This document shows, piece by piece, positions 17,275-24,513 of a DNA stretch of 64,000 nt. Both the position numbers and the translations under genes were made by a program. The notes below the pieces were generated by a model, which ran no database searches, was not told where the DNA came from, and saw only the letters and a list, made by a program, of their open reading frames with translations. Within the stretch, counting starts at the first letter, position 1. The number at the start of each line of letters is the position of its first letter. The stretch covers positions 1,178,001 to 1,242,000 of the forward strand of contig CAWGVW010000002.1 in assembly GCA_963826145.1 (NCBI GenBank), read 5' to 3'. The stretch comes from JBGPLJ01 sp963826145. GTDB lineage: Bacteria > Pseudomonadota > Gammaproteobacteria > Steroidobacterales > Steroidobacteraceae.

Positions 17275-18911
17275 ATTCGATGACGGGAGGCGATGCCATC
17301 GCGGCGAGCCTCGAGCGCCACGGCGTCCACACGATATTCGGCCTGCCCGGTGCGCAGATCTACGGGCTCTTCGACGCGTTTGCGCGTCGCGCTTCGACGC
17401 TCAATGTCATCACGCCGCGTCACGAGCAGACCTGTGCCTACATGGCCCTCGGTTACGCACAAGCGAGCGGCCGGCCGGGCGTTTATTCGGTCGTGCCCGG
17501 TCCCGGCATGCTGAACACGACGGCCGCGCTCCTTACGGCCTATGGGTTGAATGCGCCGGTGCTGTGCCTGACCGGGCAGGTACCGAGCGCGTTTCTCGGC
17601 CGCGGTCGTGGTCATCTGCATGAAATGCCGGATCAGCTGGCGACTCTGCGCTCGATTGCGAAATGGGCCGATCGCATCGACGAGCCGGCCGAGGCGCCTC
17701 GCAAGATCGACGCGGCTTTCCGCGCGATGCTCTCAGGACGGAAGGGTCCGGCCGCGATCGAAGCTCCCTGGGACTACTTCGGCGCGATCGGCGACGTCGA
17801 TCTGCCCGCCATCGAGCCACTGCCGCCCGCGCCCGCACCTGATCCGCGGGCGATCGACCGGGCCGCGCGAATCCTGAAGGAAGCGCGCGCGCCGCTGATC
17901 GTTGTGGGTGGCGGTGCGATGGAGGCGGGCGATGCCGTGCTCGAGCTGGCGGAACTCCTTGGCGCGCCAGTCATGTCATTTCGCAGCGGCCACGGCATCG
18001 TAAGCGACGAGCACGACCTCTGCGTGACCATTGCGGCGGGATACCGGCTCTGGCCGCAGACGGATGTCGTCATCGGTATCGGCACGCGCCTCGAAGTGAC
18101 TTCGTGGCGCTGGAAGTCCAAGCCCGCGGGATTGAGGACGCTGCGCATCGACATCGATCCAAAGGAAATGGAGCGATTGCCGGTCGACGTCGGCATTGTC
18201 GCCGACGCCGCGGAAGGCGCGCGGCAGCTGACCGCAGCGATTCGCCGATCCGGCAGCGGTGCCGTCCAACGTCGACAGGAAATCCGCGAAGCGAAAGCCG
18301 CCGCGGCCGTGGACATCGAGAAGATCCAGCCGCAGATGAGTTATCTCAAGGCGATCCGGAACGCGCTGCCGCGCGACGGCATCTTCGTCGACGAGATATC
18401 GCAGGTGGGCTTTACTTCGTGGTACGGATTTCCGGTCTATGCGCCGCGCACCTTCATCACTTCGGGTTACCAGGGCACGCTCGGCTCCGGATTCCCGATG
18501 GCGCTCGGTGTCAAGGTCGCAAAGCCGGAACGGGCGGTTGTCTCTGTCACCGGCGACGGTGGCTTCATGTTCGGTGTTCAGGACCTTGCAACGGCTGCGC
18601 AATACGGCATCGACGTCGTCACGGTCCTCTTCAACAACCAGTCCTACGGCAACGTGCGGCGCGACCAGAAGGCCTACTTCGAAGGGCGGATACTCGGCGC
18701 CGACTTCGTCAATCCCGACTTCATGACACTTGCCGAAGCCTTCGGTGTTCGCGGCATGCGGGCAACATCGCCCGCCGAACTGTCGTCCGCACTGGAGCGA
18801 GCGTTTGGCGCATCCGGTCCGACACTGATCGAGGTCCCGATCGAACGCGGCACGGAAAAATCGCCGTGGCGCTTCATCGAACCGAGATCAGCACAGGGGG
18901 GACAGACTTAA
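17271..18911 (+). CDS. Thiamine pyrophosphate enzyme of the acetolactate synthase/benzoylformate decarboxylase type
   Basis: 546 residues with the three-domain POX/ALS layout. The catalytic Glu lies in ITPRHEQTCAYMALGYA, the central domain has PLIVVGGGAMEAGDAVLELA, and the TPP motif is GDGGFMFGVQDLATAAQ...FNNQSYGN. There is no adjacent small regulatory subunit, so a decarboxylase or oxidase-like role is as likely as acetolactate synthase. The last codons (QGGQT and stop) come from a REP-like palindrome at 18898: the TAA stop lies in its centre. The start overlaps the stop of the YjbR-like gene. Confidence 0.82.
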   Translation: MNSMTGGDAIAASLERHGVHTIFGLPGAQIYGLFDAFARRASTLNVITPRHEQTCAYMALGYAQASGRPGVYSVVPGPGMLNTTAALLTAYGLNAPVLCLTGQVPSAFLGRGRGHLHEMPDQLATLRSIAKWADRIDEPAEAPRKIDAAFRAMLSGRKGPAAIEAPWDYFGAIGDVDLPAIEPLPPAPAPDPRAIDRAARILKEARAPLIVVGGGAMEAGDAVLELAELLGAPVMSFRSGHGIVSDEHDLCVTIAAGYRLWPQTDVVIGIGTRLEVTSWRWKSKPAGLRTLRIDIDPKEMERLPVDVGIVADAAEGARQLTAAIRRSGSGAVQRRQEIREAKAAAAVDIEKIQPQMSYLKAIRNALPRDGIFVDEISQVGFTSWYGFPVYAPRTFITSGYQGTLGSGFPMALGVKVAKPERAVVSVTGDGGFMFGVQDLATAAQYGIDVVTVLFNNQSYGNVRRDQKAYFEGRILGADFVNPDFMTLAEAFGVRGMRATSPAELSSALERAFGASGPTLIEVPIERGTEKSPWRFIEPRSAQGGQT

Positions 18912-18921
18912 GTCTGTCCCC
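18898..18921. repeat. REP-like 24-base perfect palindrome supplying a stop codon
   Basis: A self-complementary 24-mer (GGGGACAGACTT at 18898-18909 followed by its exact reverse complement to 18921). The central TTAA provides the TAA stop (18909-18911) of the TPP-enzyme gene, so the element sits across the 3' end of that gene. It shares the GGGGACAG end with the elements at 16456 and 21528. Confidence 0.85.
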
Positions 18922-19020
18922 GGTCTCCGCACCGCCAAATTTCCGTCGCTTCCGTAGCCACGCGATCGCTACTCGCTCCCGATCTTCCTGAATTCAGCCA
19001 CTTGCGCGCGCCGCAAGGCG

Positions 19021-19036
19021 TGGCACAGAACTTGCT
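19021..19036 (+). promoter_or_regulatory. Sigma-54 promoter (-24/-12) of fliL operon
   Basis: TGGCACAGAACTTGCT is an exact match to the sigma-54 consensus TGGCAC-N5-TTGCW. Transcription would begin ~11 bases after the -12 element, near 19046, about 30 bases ahead of the fliL ATG. This fits the FleQ/FleR-sigma-54 control of flagellar genes in gammaproteobacteria and shows that the second flagellar block has its own promoter after being separated from fliE-fliK. A short inverted repeat (CTTGCGC/GCGCCGCAAG, 19001-19017) lies just upstream. Confidence 0.9.
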
Positions 19037-19074
19037 CCCTTGAACCTAAGGAAGTGTCTTTCGAGGGGCTAGCC

Positions 19075-19680
19075 ATGGCCGAAGCAGTAGCGACAGCGGA
19101 CGAGGGTGAGGAGGAAGCACCGGCCCCCAGGCCGAAGAGCGACCTTGTCGGGAAACTCGTCAACGCCACGGGCATCTTCGTTCTGTGCCTGGGCGCTGTC
19201 GTTACGGGCGGCTTCGTCAACAACATGCTCTTCAGCCATCCGCCGGTCGACTACAAGCTCGACAAGGACGGCGTGATGAAGCCCGTGATCCCGCTGCCGC
19301 CGCCGAAGCCGAAGGCGGAAGCGAAAGTGGCAGAGGAGAAGCCCTCGGCCAAGCCGCCGGCGCCCGCGATCTACCTCAAGATGGATCCGCAGATGGTCGT
19401 GAACTTCGATGCGAGCTCGGAAGTGAAATTCCTCGCGCTCGACATCGAATTCATGGCGCGCGACCAGGCGGTGCTCGACGACGTGACGCGCAACATGCCG
19501 AAGATCCGCAACAACATCCTCATGCTCATCTCGAACCGCGACTACAGGACGCTGATGACGCGTGAGGGCAAGGACAAGCTGCGGCTCGAAGCGCTCGAGG
19601 AAGCGAAGAAGGTCCTGAAGCAGGAGACGGGTTCGGCGAAGCTCGAAGACGTGTTCTTCACGAGCTTCGTCGTCCAGTAG
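19075..19680 (+). CDS. fliL: Flagellar basal body-associated protein FliL
   Basis: FliL surrounds and supports the stator at the motor. Start ATG 19075 was chosen because it has GAGGGG upstream and fits the sigma-54 transcript start; a GTG at 19054 would leave almost no leader. 201 residues: an acidic cytoplasmic N-terminus, one membrane helix (~24-46, GIFVLCLGAVVTGGFVNNML), a Pro/Lys linker and a periplasmic stomatin-like FliL domain (YLKMDPQMVVNFDASSEVKF, DYRTLMTREGKDKLRLEALE). Confidence 0.9.
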   Translation: MAEAVATADEGEEEAPAPRPKSDLVGKLVNATGIFVLCLGAVVTGGFVNNMLFSHPPVDYKLDKDGVMKPVIPLPPPKPKAEAKVAEEKPSAKPPAPAIYLKMDPQMVVNFDASSEVKFLALDIEFMARDQAVLDDVTRNMPKIRNNILMLISNRDYRTLMTREGKDKLRLEALEEAKKVLKQETGSAKLEDVFFTSFVVQ

Positions 19681-19683
19681 CGG

Positions 19684-20676
19684 ATGGCGGCGACGGACGA
19701 CAACCCGGGCGCGGCGGACGAATCGCCGAACAGCGAATCGCAGGTCATCTCCGAGGATGAAGTGTCTGCGCTTCTCGCGCCGTCGGAGAGCGATGTCGCG
19801 CTGTACGACATGATGGCGCATCGTGTGTCGCGCGGGCGCTTCCCGATGCTCGACATCCTGCACCAGGCTTTCGTCGGGTACCTGCGCGCGAGCCTCAACA
19901 AGCTCGTGAACCGCATGCCGCAGCAGGTCGCGATCGAAGCGGTCGACACCATCAAGATCGCCGACTACCTCGCGGGCCTGCCGACGCCGGCGAGCATCGA
20001 TCTTGTGCGGGTGAAAGCGTTCGCAGGGCCCGTGCTCTTCGTCACCGATCCGGAGCTCGCCTTCGTGCTCGTCGACCGCTTCTTCGGCGGAACGGGAAGA
20101 TCGGTTGCACGTGATGCGGAGTCGACGCTCACGCCAACGGAGGAGCGCTTCACGCAGGTCGTGCTCAAGCAGATCTGGGCGGATCTCGCGCTCGCCTGGG
20201 CGCCGATCGCAAAACTCGACTTCGAGCTGCTGAAGCACGAGCGCAGCCCCGTCTTCGTGAATGTTGGCGCAGGTGCGGACCTCATCATCGTCAACCGCTT
20301 TCGCGTCGACTTCGACAATGGCGGCGGCACCTTTGATATCGCGATTCCGCAGTCGGCGCTCGCGCCGCTCGCCGATGCGCTCGCCGGCTCGCCGTCGAAA
20401 GCGGCTGTCGGCGCGTGGGGCGATTGGCCGCGGACCGCGCGCACGTACCTCAATGATGCGCTTGTGCACGTGCGCGTCGAGATGGGCCACGCCGAGATGA
20501 GCCTCGCGGAGCTCGTGCAGCTGAAGCCGGGCGATGTCGTGCCGATCGAGGCCCCGCAGGTCGCAACGCTTCTCGCGGGCCAGGTGCCGGTGCTCGCCGG
20601 CAAGTTCGGCGTTTCCCGTGGACGCAACGCACTCAAATTGACGGGACCGGCGCCGCGCGGCGACCGCAATCCTTAG
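19684..20676 (+). CDS. fliM: Flagellar motor switch protein FliM
   Basis: 330 residues. The N-terminal CheY-binding peptide is present as ISEDEVSALL. The middle CheC-like domain follows (RVSRGRFPMLDILHQAFVGY) and the C-terminal SpoA/FliN-like domain comes last (MGHAEMSLAELVQLKPGDVV). FliM binds phospho-CheY and turns the C ring. It starts 3 bases after fliL and lies 18 bases before fliN. No chemotaxis genes are in the window, so the CheY partner is encoded elsewhere. Confidence 0.93.
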   Translation: MAATDDNPGAADESPNSESQVISEDEVSALLAPSESDVALYDMMAHRVSRGRFPMLDILHQAFVGYLRASLNKLVNRMPQQVAIEAVDTIKIADYLAGLPTPASIDLVRVKAFAGPVLFVTDPELAFVLVDRFFGGTGRSVARDAESTLTPTEERFTQVVLKQIWADLALAWAPIAKLDFELLKHERSPVFVNVGAGADLIIVNRFRVDFDNGGGTFDIAIPQSALAPLADALAGSPSKAAVGAWGDWPRTARTYLNDALVHVRVEMGHAEMSLAELVQLKPGDVVPIEAPQVATLLAGQVPVLAGKFGVSRGRNALKLTGPAPRGDRNP

Positions 20677-20694
20677 ACGACGGAGAACACTCGC

Positions 20695-21045
20695 ATGTCT
20701 ACCTCGCCGACTCCTCCCCAGAAGGGCGCCGCCAAGGCCAAGTTCCAGGACCTGACCGCGGACGCGCAGGGCGGCTCGCAGGGCGAGGTCAATTTCGATC
20801 TCATCATGGATGTGACCGTGAGCGTCACGCTGGAAGTGGGCCATGCCGAGATCACGGTGCGTGAACTCCTGCAGCTCACGCAGGGCTCGATTCTCGAACT
20901 TGACCGGCCCGCCGGCGATCCGCTCGACGTGCTCGTGAACGGCGTGCGCGTCGCGCGCGGCGAAGTCGTCGTCGTCAATGACAAATTCGGCATCCGTCTC
21001 ACCGAAGTGATCAGTCCGCACGAGCGTATCGAGCAGGTGAAATAG
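20695..21045 (+). CDS. fliN: Flagellar motor switch protein FliN
   Basis: 116 residues. The SpoA domain covers the last ~75 (MDVTVSVTLEVGHAEITVRE, LAGDPLDVLVNG-like, VVVVNDKFGIRLTEV). FliN forms the base of the C ring and docks FliH. It shares MGHAE/VGHAE-type repeats with the FliM C-terminus. The stop overlaps the fliO GTG start by one base. Confidence 0.93.
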   Translation: MSTSPTPPQKGAAKAKFQDLTADAQGGSQGEVNFDLIMDVTVSVTLEVGHAEITVRELLQLTQGSILELDRPAGDPLDVLVNGVRVARGEVVVVNDKFGIRLTEVISPHERIEQVK

Positions 21046-21443
21046 TGCGCTGGCTGCTCGCAGCTCTGGCATCGCCCTCGCTCGCATGGGCGGATGCGGC
21101 GGCCGCGAAGGCGGCACCGCAGGGGCCCGGTCTCGGTGACCTCCTGCAGATGGCCTTGAGTCTTTTCGTCGTCATCGCCTTCATCCTCGCGCTCACCTGG
21201 GTTCTCGGCCGCATCCGCGGTGCTCCGCGTCATGGGTCGGGGTCGCTCAGCGTGCTCGCCGAAGTTGCCGTCGGACCGAAGGAACGCGTGGTGCTCGTGA
21301 AGGTCGGCGACTCGCAGGCGCTTGTCGGCGTGGGCGCGACCGGCGTCAGCTCGCTGCAGCTGCTCGCGGTGCCGGTGAAGATCGAGGTGGCTGCGCCGAT
21401 CGGCAGTTTTGCTGACAAGTTGAAAGGGATGATGGGACGATGA
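21045..21443 (+). CDS. fliO: Flagellar biosynthesis protein FliO
   Basis: 132 residues from a GTG start that overlaps the fliN stop. A signal-like N-terminus (LLAALASPSLAWADAAA) precedes a single membrane helix (LLQMALSLFVVIAFILALTW) and a soluble FliO/MopB domain (LSVLAEVAVGPKERVVLVKV, SQALVGVGATGVSSLQLL). FliO assists assembly of the FliP ring. The stop (TGA 21441-21443) overlaps the fliP ATG. Confidence 0.9.
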   Translation: MRWLLAALASPSLAWADAAAAKAAPQGPGLGDLLQMALSLFVVIAFILALTWVLGRIRGAPRHGSGSLSVLAEVAVGPKERVVLVKVGDSQALVGVGATGVSSLQLLAVPVKIEVAAPIGSFADKLKGMMGR

Positions 21444-22303
21444 GGGGACTGTCCCTATTTTTCGAGTCTTCGAGAAAAATGGGGACTGTCCCCTTCTCGA
21501 AGGGACGGCGAGCCTTCAACAAGGGAAGGGGACAGTCCCCTTTTTCCGCGAAGACTTGGAAAAAGGGGACAGTCCCCCTCTTGCTGTTGATCGTACTGCC
21601 GTCACTGGCGGTTGCAGCGCCCGCCGGCATGCCTGCCATTTCAATTGCCACCGGCCCCGATGGCGCGCAGACGTATACGCTGACGATTCAGATTCTGCTG
21701 TTGATGACACTGCTGACGCTGTTGCCGGCGATCCTGCTGTCGATGACGTCCTTCACCCGCATCATCATCGTGCTGTCGCTCCTCAGGCAGGCGATTGGAC
21801 TTCCGCAGACGCCGCCGAATCAGGTGCTCGTCGGCCTCGCGCTCTTCATGACGCTCTTCATCATGGGCCCCGTGCTCGCCCAGTCGTACGGCCAGGGCGT
21901 GAAGCCCTACCTCGACGGCAAGCTCGACGCCGAAACCGCCTTCGTCGAAACGACGGCGCCCGTCAAGGAGTTCATGCTGCACCAGACGCGTGACAGCGAC
22001 CTCGCGATGTTCGCGAAGATCTCCGGCGGCAAGACCGAATACGCGAGTCCGAGCGAAGTGCCGCTCACGGTGCTCATTCCGACCTTCATCACGAGCGAGC
22101 TCAAGACCGCATTCCAGATCGGATTCATGATCTTCATACCGTTTCTCATCATCGATCTCGTGGTTGCGAGCGTGCTGATGTCGATGGGCATGATGATGCT
22201 CTCGCCGATGCTCGTGTCGCTCCCGTTCAAAATCATGCTGTTCGTGCTGGTCGACGGCTGGTCGCTCGTCATGGGCACGCTCGCCTCGAGTTTCTACTCA
22301 TGA
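21440..22303 (+). CDS. fliP: Flagellar export gate protein FliP, N-terminus extended by REP-like repeats
   Basis: FliP, with FliQ and FliR, forms the export gate. From residue ~60 it is canonical: ISIATGPDGAQTYTLTIQIL, LLTLLPAILLSMTSFTRIII, and MMMLSPMLVSLPFKIMLFVL. The first ~46 residues are encoded by four copies of GGGGAC-type palindromes and read as repeated GTVPF, GQSPF and GTVPL motifs; only then comes a signal-like hydrophobic stretch (LLLLIVLPSLAVAAPAG). The ATG at 21440 overlaps fliO normally, so the repeat appears to have entered just after the start codon without breaking the frame. Internal starts (ATG 21478 or a TTG near 21581) may serve instead. 287 residues. Confidence 0.9.
   Translation: MRGLSLFFESSRKMGTVPFSKGRRAFNKGRGQSPFSAKTWKKGTVPLLLLIVLPSLAVAAPAGMPAISIATGPDGAQTYTLTIQILLLMTLLTLLPAILLSMTSFTRIIIVLSLLRQAIGLPQTPPNQVLVGLALFMTLFIMGPVLAQSYGQGVKPYLDGKLDAETAFVETTAPVKEFMLHQTRDSDLAMFAKISGGKTEYASPSEVPLTVLIPTFITSELKTAFQIGFMIFIPFLIIDLVVASVLMSMGMMMLSPMLVSLPFKIMLFVLVDGWSLVMGTLASSFYS
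21444..21577. repeat. Cluster of four REP-like palindromes inside the 5' end of fliP
   Basis: GGGGACTGTCCC at 21444-21455, GGGGACTGTCCCC at 21481-21493, GGGGACAGTCCCC at 21528-21540 and again at 21565-21577. Between the first two lies a near-palindrome (ATTTTTCGAG/CTTCGAGAAAAAT). Total length is 134 bases. The same GGGGACAG/CTGTCCCC ends mark the elements at 16456 and 18898. The cluster is coding: the fliP frame runs through it. Confidence 0.88.
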
Positions 22304-22569
22304 CACCCGAAACCGTAATGGCTCTCGCGCAGCACGCGCTCACCGTGACGACGATGCTCGCCGCGCCGATGCTGATTGCCGCGCTCATCGCGGGCCTTGC
22401 CGTCGGCATGATCCAGGCGGCGACGCAGATCAACGAAATGACGCTGAGCTTCATTCCGAAGCTCCTCGTGCTCGTCGCGACGCTCTTCATCGCCGGCCCC
22501 TGGATGCTGAAACTCATCGTGAGCTATACGCGCCAGCTCTTCGAGAGCATTCCTTCGCTCATCGGCTGA
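22300..22569 (+). CDS. fliQ: Flagellar export gate protein FliQ
   Basis: 89 residues with two membrane helices: TMLAAPMLIAALIAGLAVGM and the second around KLLVLVATLFIAGPWML. The linking segment IQAATQINEMTLSFIPK is typical of the family. The ATG overlaps the fliP stop (ATGA). Four FliQ copies wrap the FliP/FliR gate. Confidence 0.93.
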   Translation: MTPETVMALAQHALTVTTMLAAPMLIAALIAGLAVGMIQAATQINEMTLSFIPKLLVLVATLFIAGPWMLKLIVSYTRQLFESIPSLIG

Positions 22570-22579
22570 CCCGTGACCC

Positions 22580-23365
22580 ATGCAGTTCAATGCAACCGAC
22601 CTCGTCCCGCTGGTGCAGAGCTTCTTCTGGCCGTTCTTGAGGGTCGTCGGCTTCGTGCTGGTGGCGCCGATCTTCGGCGCGGCCGTCGTGCCGGGCCGCA
22701 CCAAGGTTATCGTGGCACTGGCGCTCGGAATTCTGTTGACGCCTGTGGCCTATGGCGAGGGGTCGCAGCCGCCGTCGATCGAGATCTTCTCGGCGGCGTT
22801 CTTTCTCACTATCGCGAATCAGATACTGGTCGGCGCCGCCATTGGCTTTGTCGTGCAGCTCATTTTCGATGCGCTCGTGATCGGCGGACAGACCATTGCC
22901 ATGACCATGGGTCTCGGCTTCGCGACGCTCATCGACTCGCTGCGCGGGGCTTCGGTACCGGTCGTGAGCCAGTTCATGCTGGTATTCGGCATCCTTATCT
23001 ATCTCGCCCTCAACGGACACATCGCACTCATTGCGACGCTCGCCGAGAGCTTCCGCTGGGCACCGGTCGGCACCGACTTCTCCGCTGCGGGCAGCTGGCA
23101 GGTCGCGAGCTTTGCGGGCTACATGTTTTCCTCGGGCGTGCTGATCGCGCTGCCCGCGATCGTCGCGCTCGTGATCGTGAACTTTGGCCTCGGAGTCGTG
23201 AGCCGCGCGGCACCATCGCTCAACCTCTTCGCCATCGGCTTTCCGATCACGATGCTGTTCGGATTTCTCATCGTGATCCTGAGCCTGAAGCTCCTGCCCG
23301 AGCGCGTGATGGATATGGTCGCGGTGAGCCTCGAGCAGGTTCGCCTTGCCGTGACGGCCCGCTGA
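22580..23365 (+). CDS. fliR: Flagellar export gate protein FliR
   Basis: 261 residues, about six membrane helices, beginning VQSFFWPFLRVVGFVLVAPI with FGAAVVPGRTKVIVALAL following, and ending in the family's SLKLLPERVMDMVAVSL. One copy completes the export gate with FliP and FliQ. 10 bases after fliQ, 20 before flhB. Confidence 0.92.
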   Translation: MQFNATDLVPLVQSFFWPFLRVVGFVLVAPIFGAAVVPGRTKVIVALALGILLTPVAYGEGSQPPSIEIFSAAFFLTIANQILVGAAIGFVVQLIFDALVIGGQTIAMTMGLGFATLIDSLRGASVPVVSQFMLVFGILIYLALNGHIALIATLAESFRWAPVGTDFSAAGSWQVASFAGYMFSSGVLIALPAIVALVIVNFGLGVVSRAAPSLNLFAIGFPITMLFGFLIVILSLKLLPERVMDMVAVSLEQVRLAVTAR

Positions 23366-23385
23366 GCGCAACGGACTGACGGGTC

Positions 23386-24513
23386 ATGGCCGAAGTCGAT
23401 CAACAACAGGAACGGACCGAACGAGCCACACCGAAGCGCGTCAAGGACGCGCGCGAAAGGGGCCAGGTTCCCCGCTCGCGCGAATTGAGCACGACGCTCG
23501 TTCTCCTCGCAGGCGCCGGCTGCCTCTACGGCGCTGGCACGTTCATGAGCGGGAACCTCGTGAGGCACCTCAGAGGCGGCCTTGAATTCGATCCACGCTG
23601 GCTTGGTTCGCCGGAAATGATTGCGCCGGCGCTCGGCTCGGCGCTCATGCAGGCGCTCCTGGACGTGTGGCCGGTGCTCGGCGCCGTCTTCGCCGCCGCG
23701 CTCATCGCGCCGCTCGCGCTCGGTGGCTGGACTTTCAGCGGCCAGGCGCTCGTTCCGGATTTCTCGCGGCTGAGTCCCATCCAGGGACTGAAACGCGTCT
23801 TTGGCTGGCACGGGCTCGTGGAACTCCTGAAGGCGCTCGCGAAATGCGTGCTGGTGGGGGGCGTCGCGGCGGTCGTCATCTACGCGTACATGGACGATGC
23901 AATCGGCCTCGGGAGAATGCCGGTGCAGGGCGGTATCGCACGGGCAGCGCACCTGGTCGGGATGGCATTCGTCTGGATGTCCGCGGCGCTCGTCGTAGTC
24001 GCCGCGGCCGATATCCCTTTCCAGCTCTGGGACTTCCAGCAGCGGCTGCGCATGTCGCGGCACGAAGTGCGCGAGGAAATGAAGGAGACCGACGGCCGGC
24101 CGGAAGTGAAATCGCGCATCCGCCAGCTTCAGCAGCAGTTCGCCCGCCGCCGGATGATGGAACAGGTGCCGAAGGCTGACGTCGTGATCACGAACCCGAC
24201 GCACTTCGCCGTGGCGCTGCGCTACGACGCGCTCAAGATGCGCGCGCCACGCGTCGTCGCGAAAGGCGCGGACCTCGTGGCCCTCGCGATCCGCCGTGTC
24301 GCCGAGGCGCACAAGGTGCCGACGTTCGAATCACCCGTGCTCGCGCGCGCCCTCTACCGCAACGTCGACATCGGCAAGGAAATTCCGGGCGGCCTCTACG
24401 TCGCCGTCGCGCAGGTGCTCACCTACATCTACCAGATGCGCCGGCTCCCGCCGCAGCTCTTCGCGCGCATCGGTCGGCCGCAACCGGCTCTCGGCGCGGA
24501 GTTCACTGAATAA
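23386..24513 (+). CDS. flhB: Flagellar export specificity protein FlhB
   Basis: 375 residues. A basic N-terminus (ERTERATPKRVKDARERGQV) is followed by four membrane helices and a cytoplasmic domain carrying the autocleavage motif NPTH (VVITNPTHFAVALRYD). FlhB cuts itself between Asn and Pro and, on a signal from FliK, switches export from hook to filament substrates. The stop overlaps the flhA ATG by one base. Confidence 0.95.
   Translation: MAEVDQQQERTERATPKRVKDARERGQVPRSRELSTTLVLLAGAGCLYGAGTFMSGNLVRHLRGGLEFDPRWLGSPEMIAPALGSALMQALLDVWPVLGAVFAAALIAPLALGGWTFSGQALVPDFSRLSPIQGLKRVFGWHGLVELLKALAKCVLVGGVAAVVIYAYMDDAIGLGRMPVQGGIARAAHLVGMAFVWMSAALVVVAAADIPFQLWDFQQRLRMSRHEVREEMKETDGRPEVKSRIRQLQQQFARRRMMEQVPKADVVITNPTHFAVALRYDALKMRAPRVVAKGADLVALAIRRVAEAHKVPTFESPVLARALYRNVDIGKEIPGGLYVAVAQVLTYIYQMRRLPPQLFARIGRPQPALGAEFTE

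Noticed and set aside
19069..21117. A 682-codon minus-strand open frame across fliL-fliM-fliN
   Set aside because: Mirror frame of three well-recognised flagellar genes in high-GC DNA; His/Arg/Asp-rich composition without domains.
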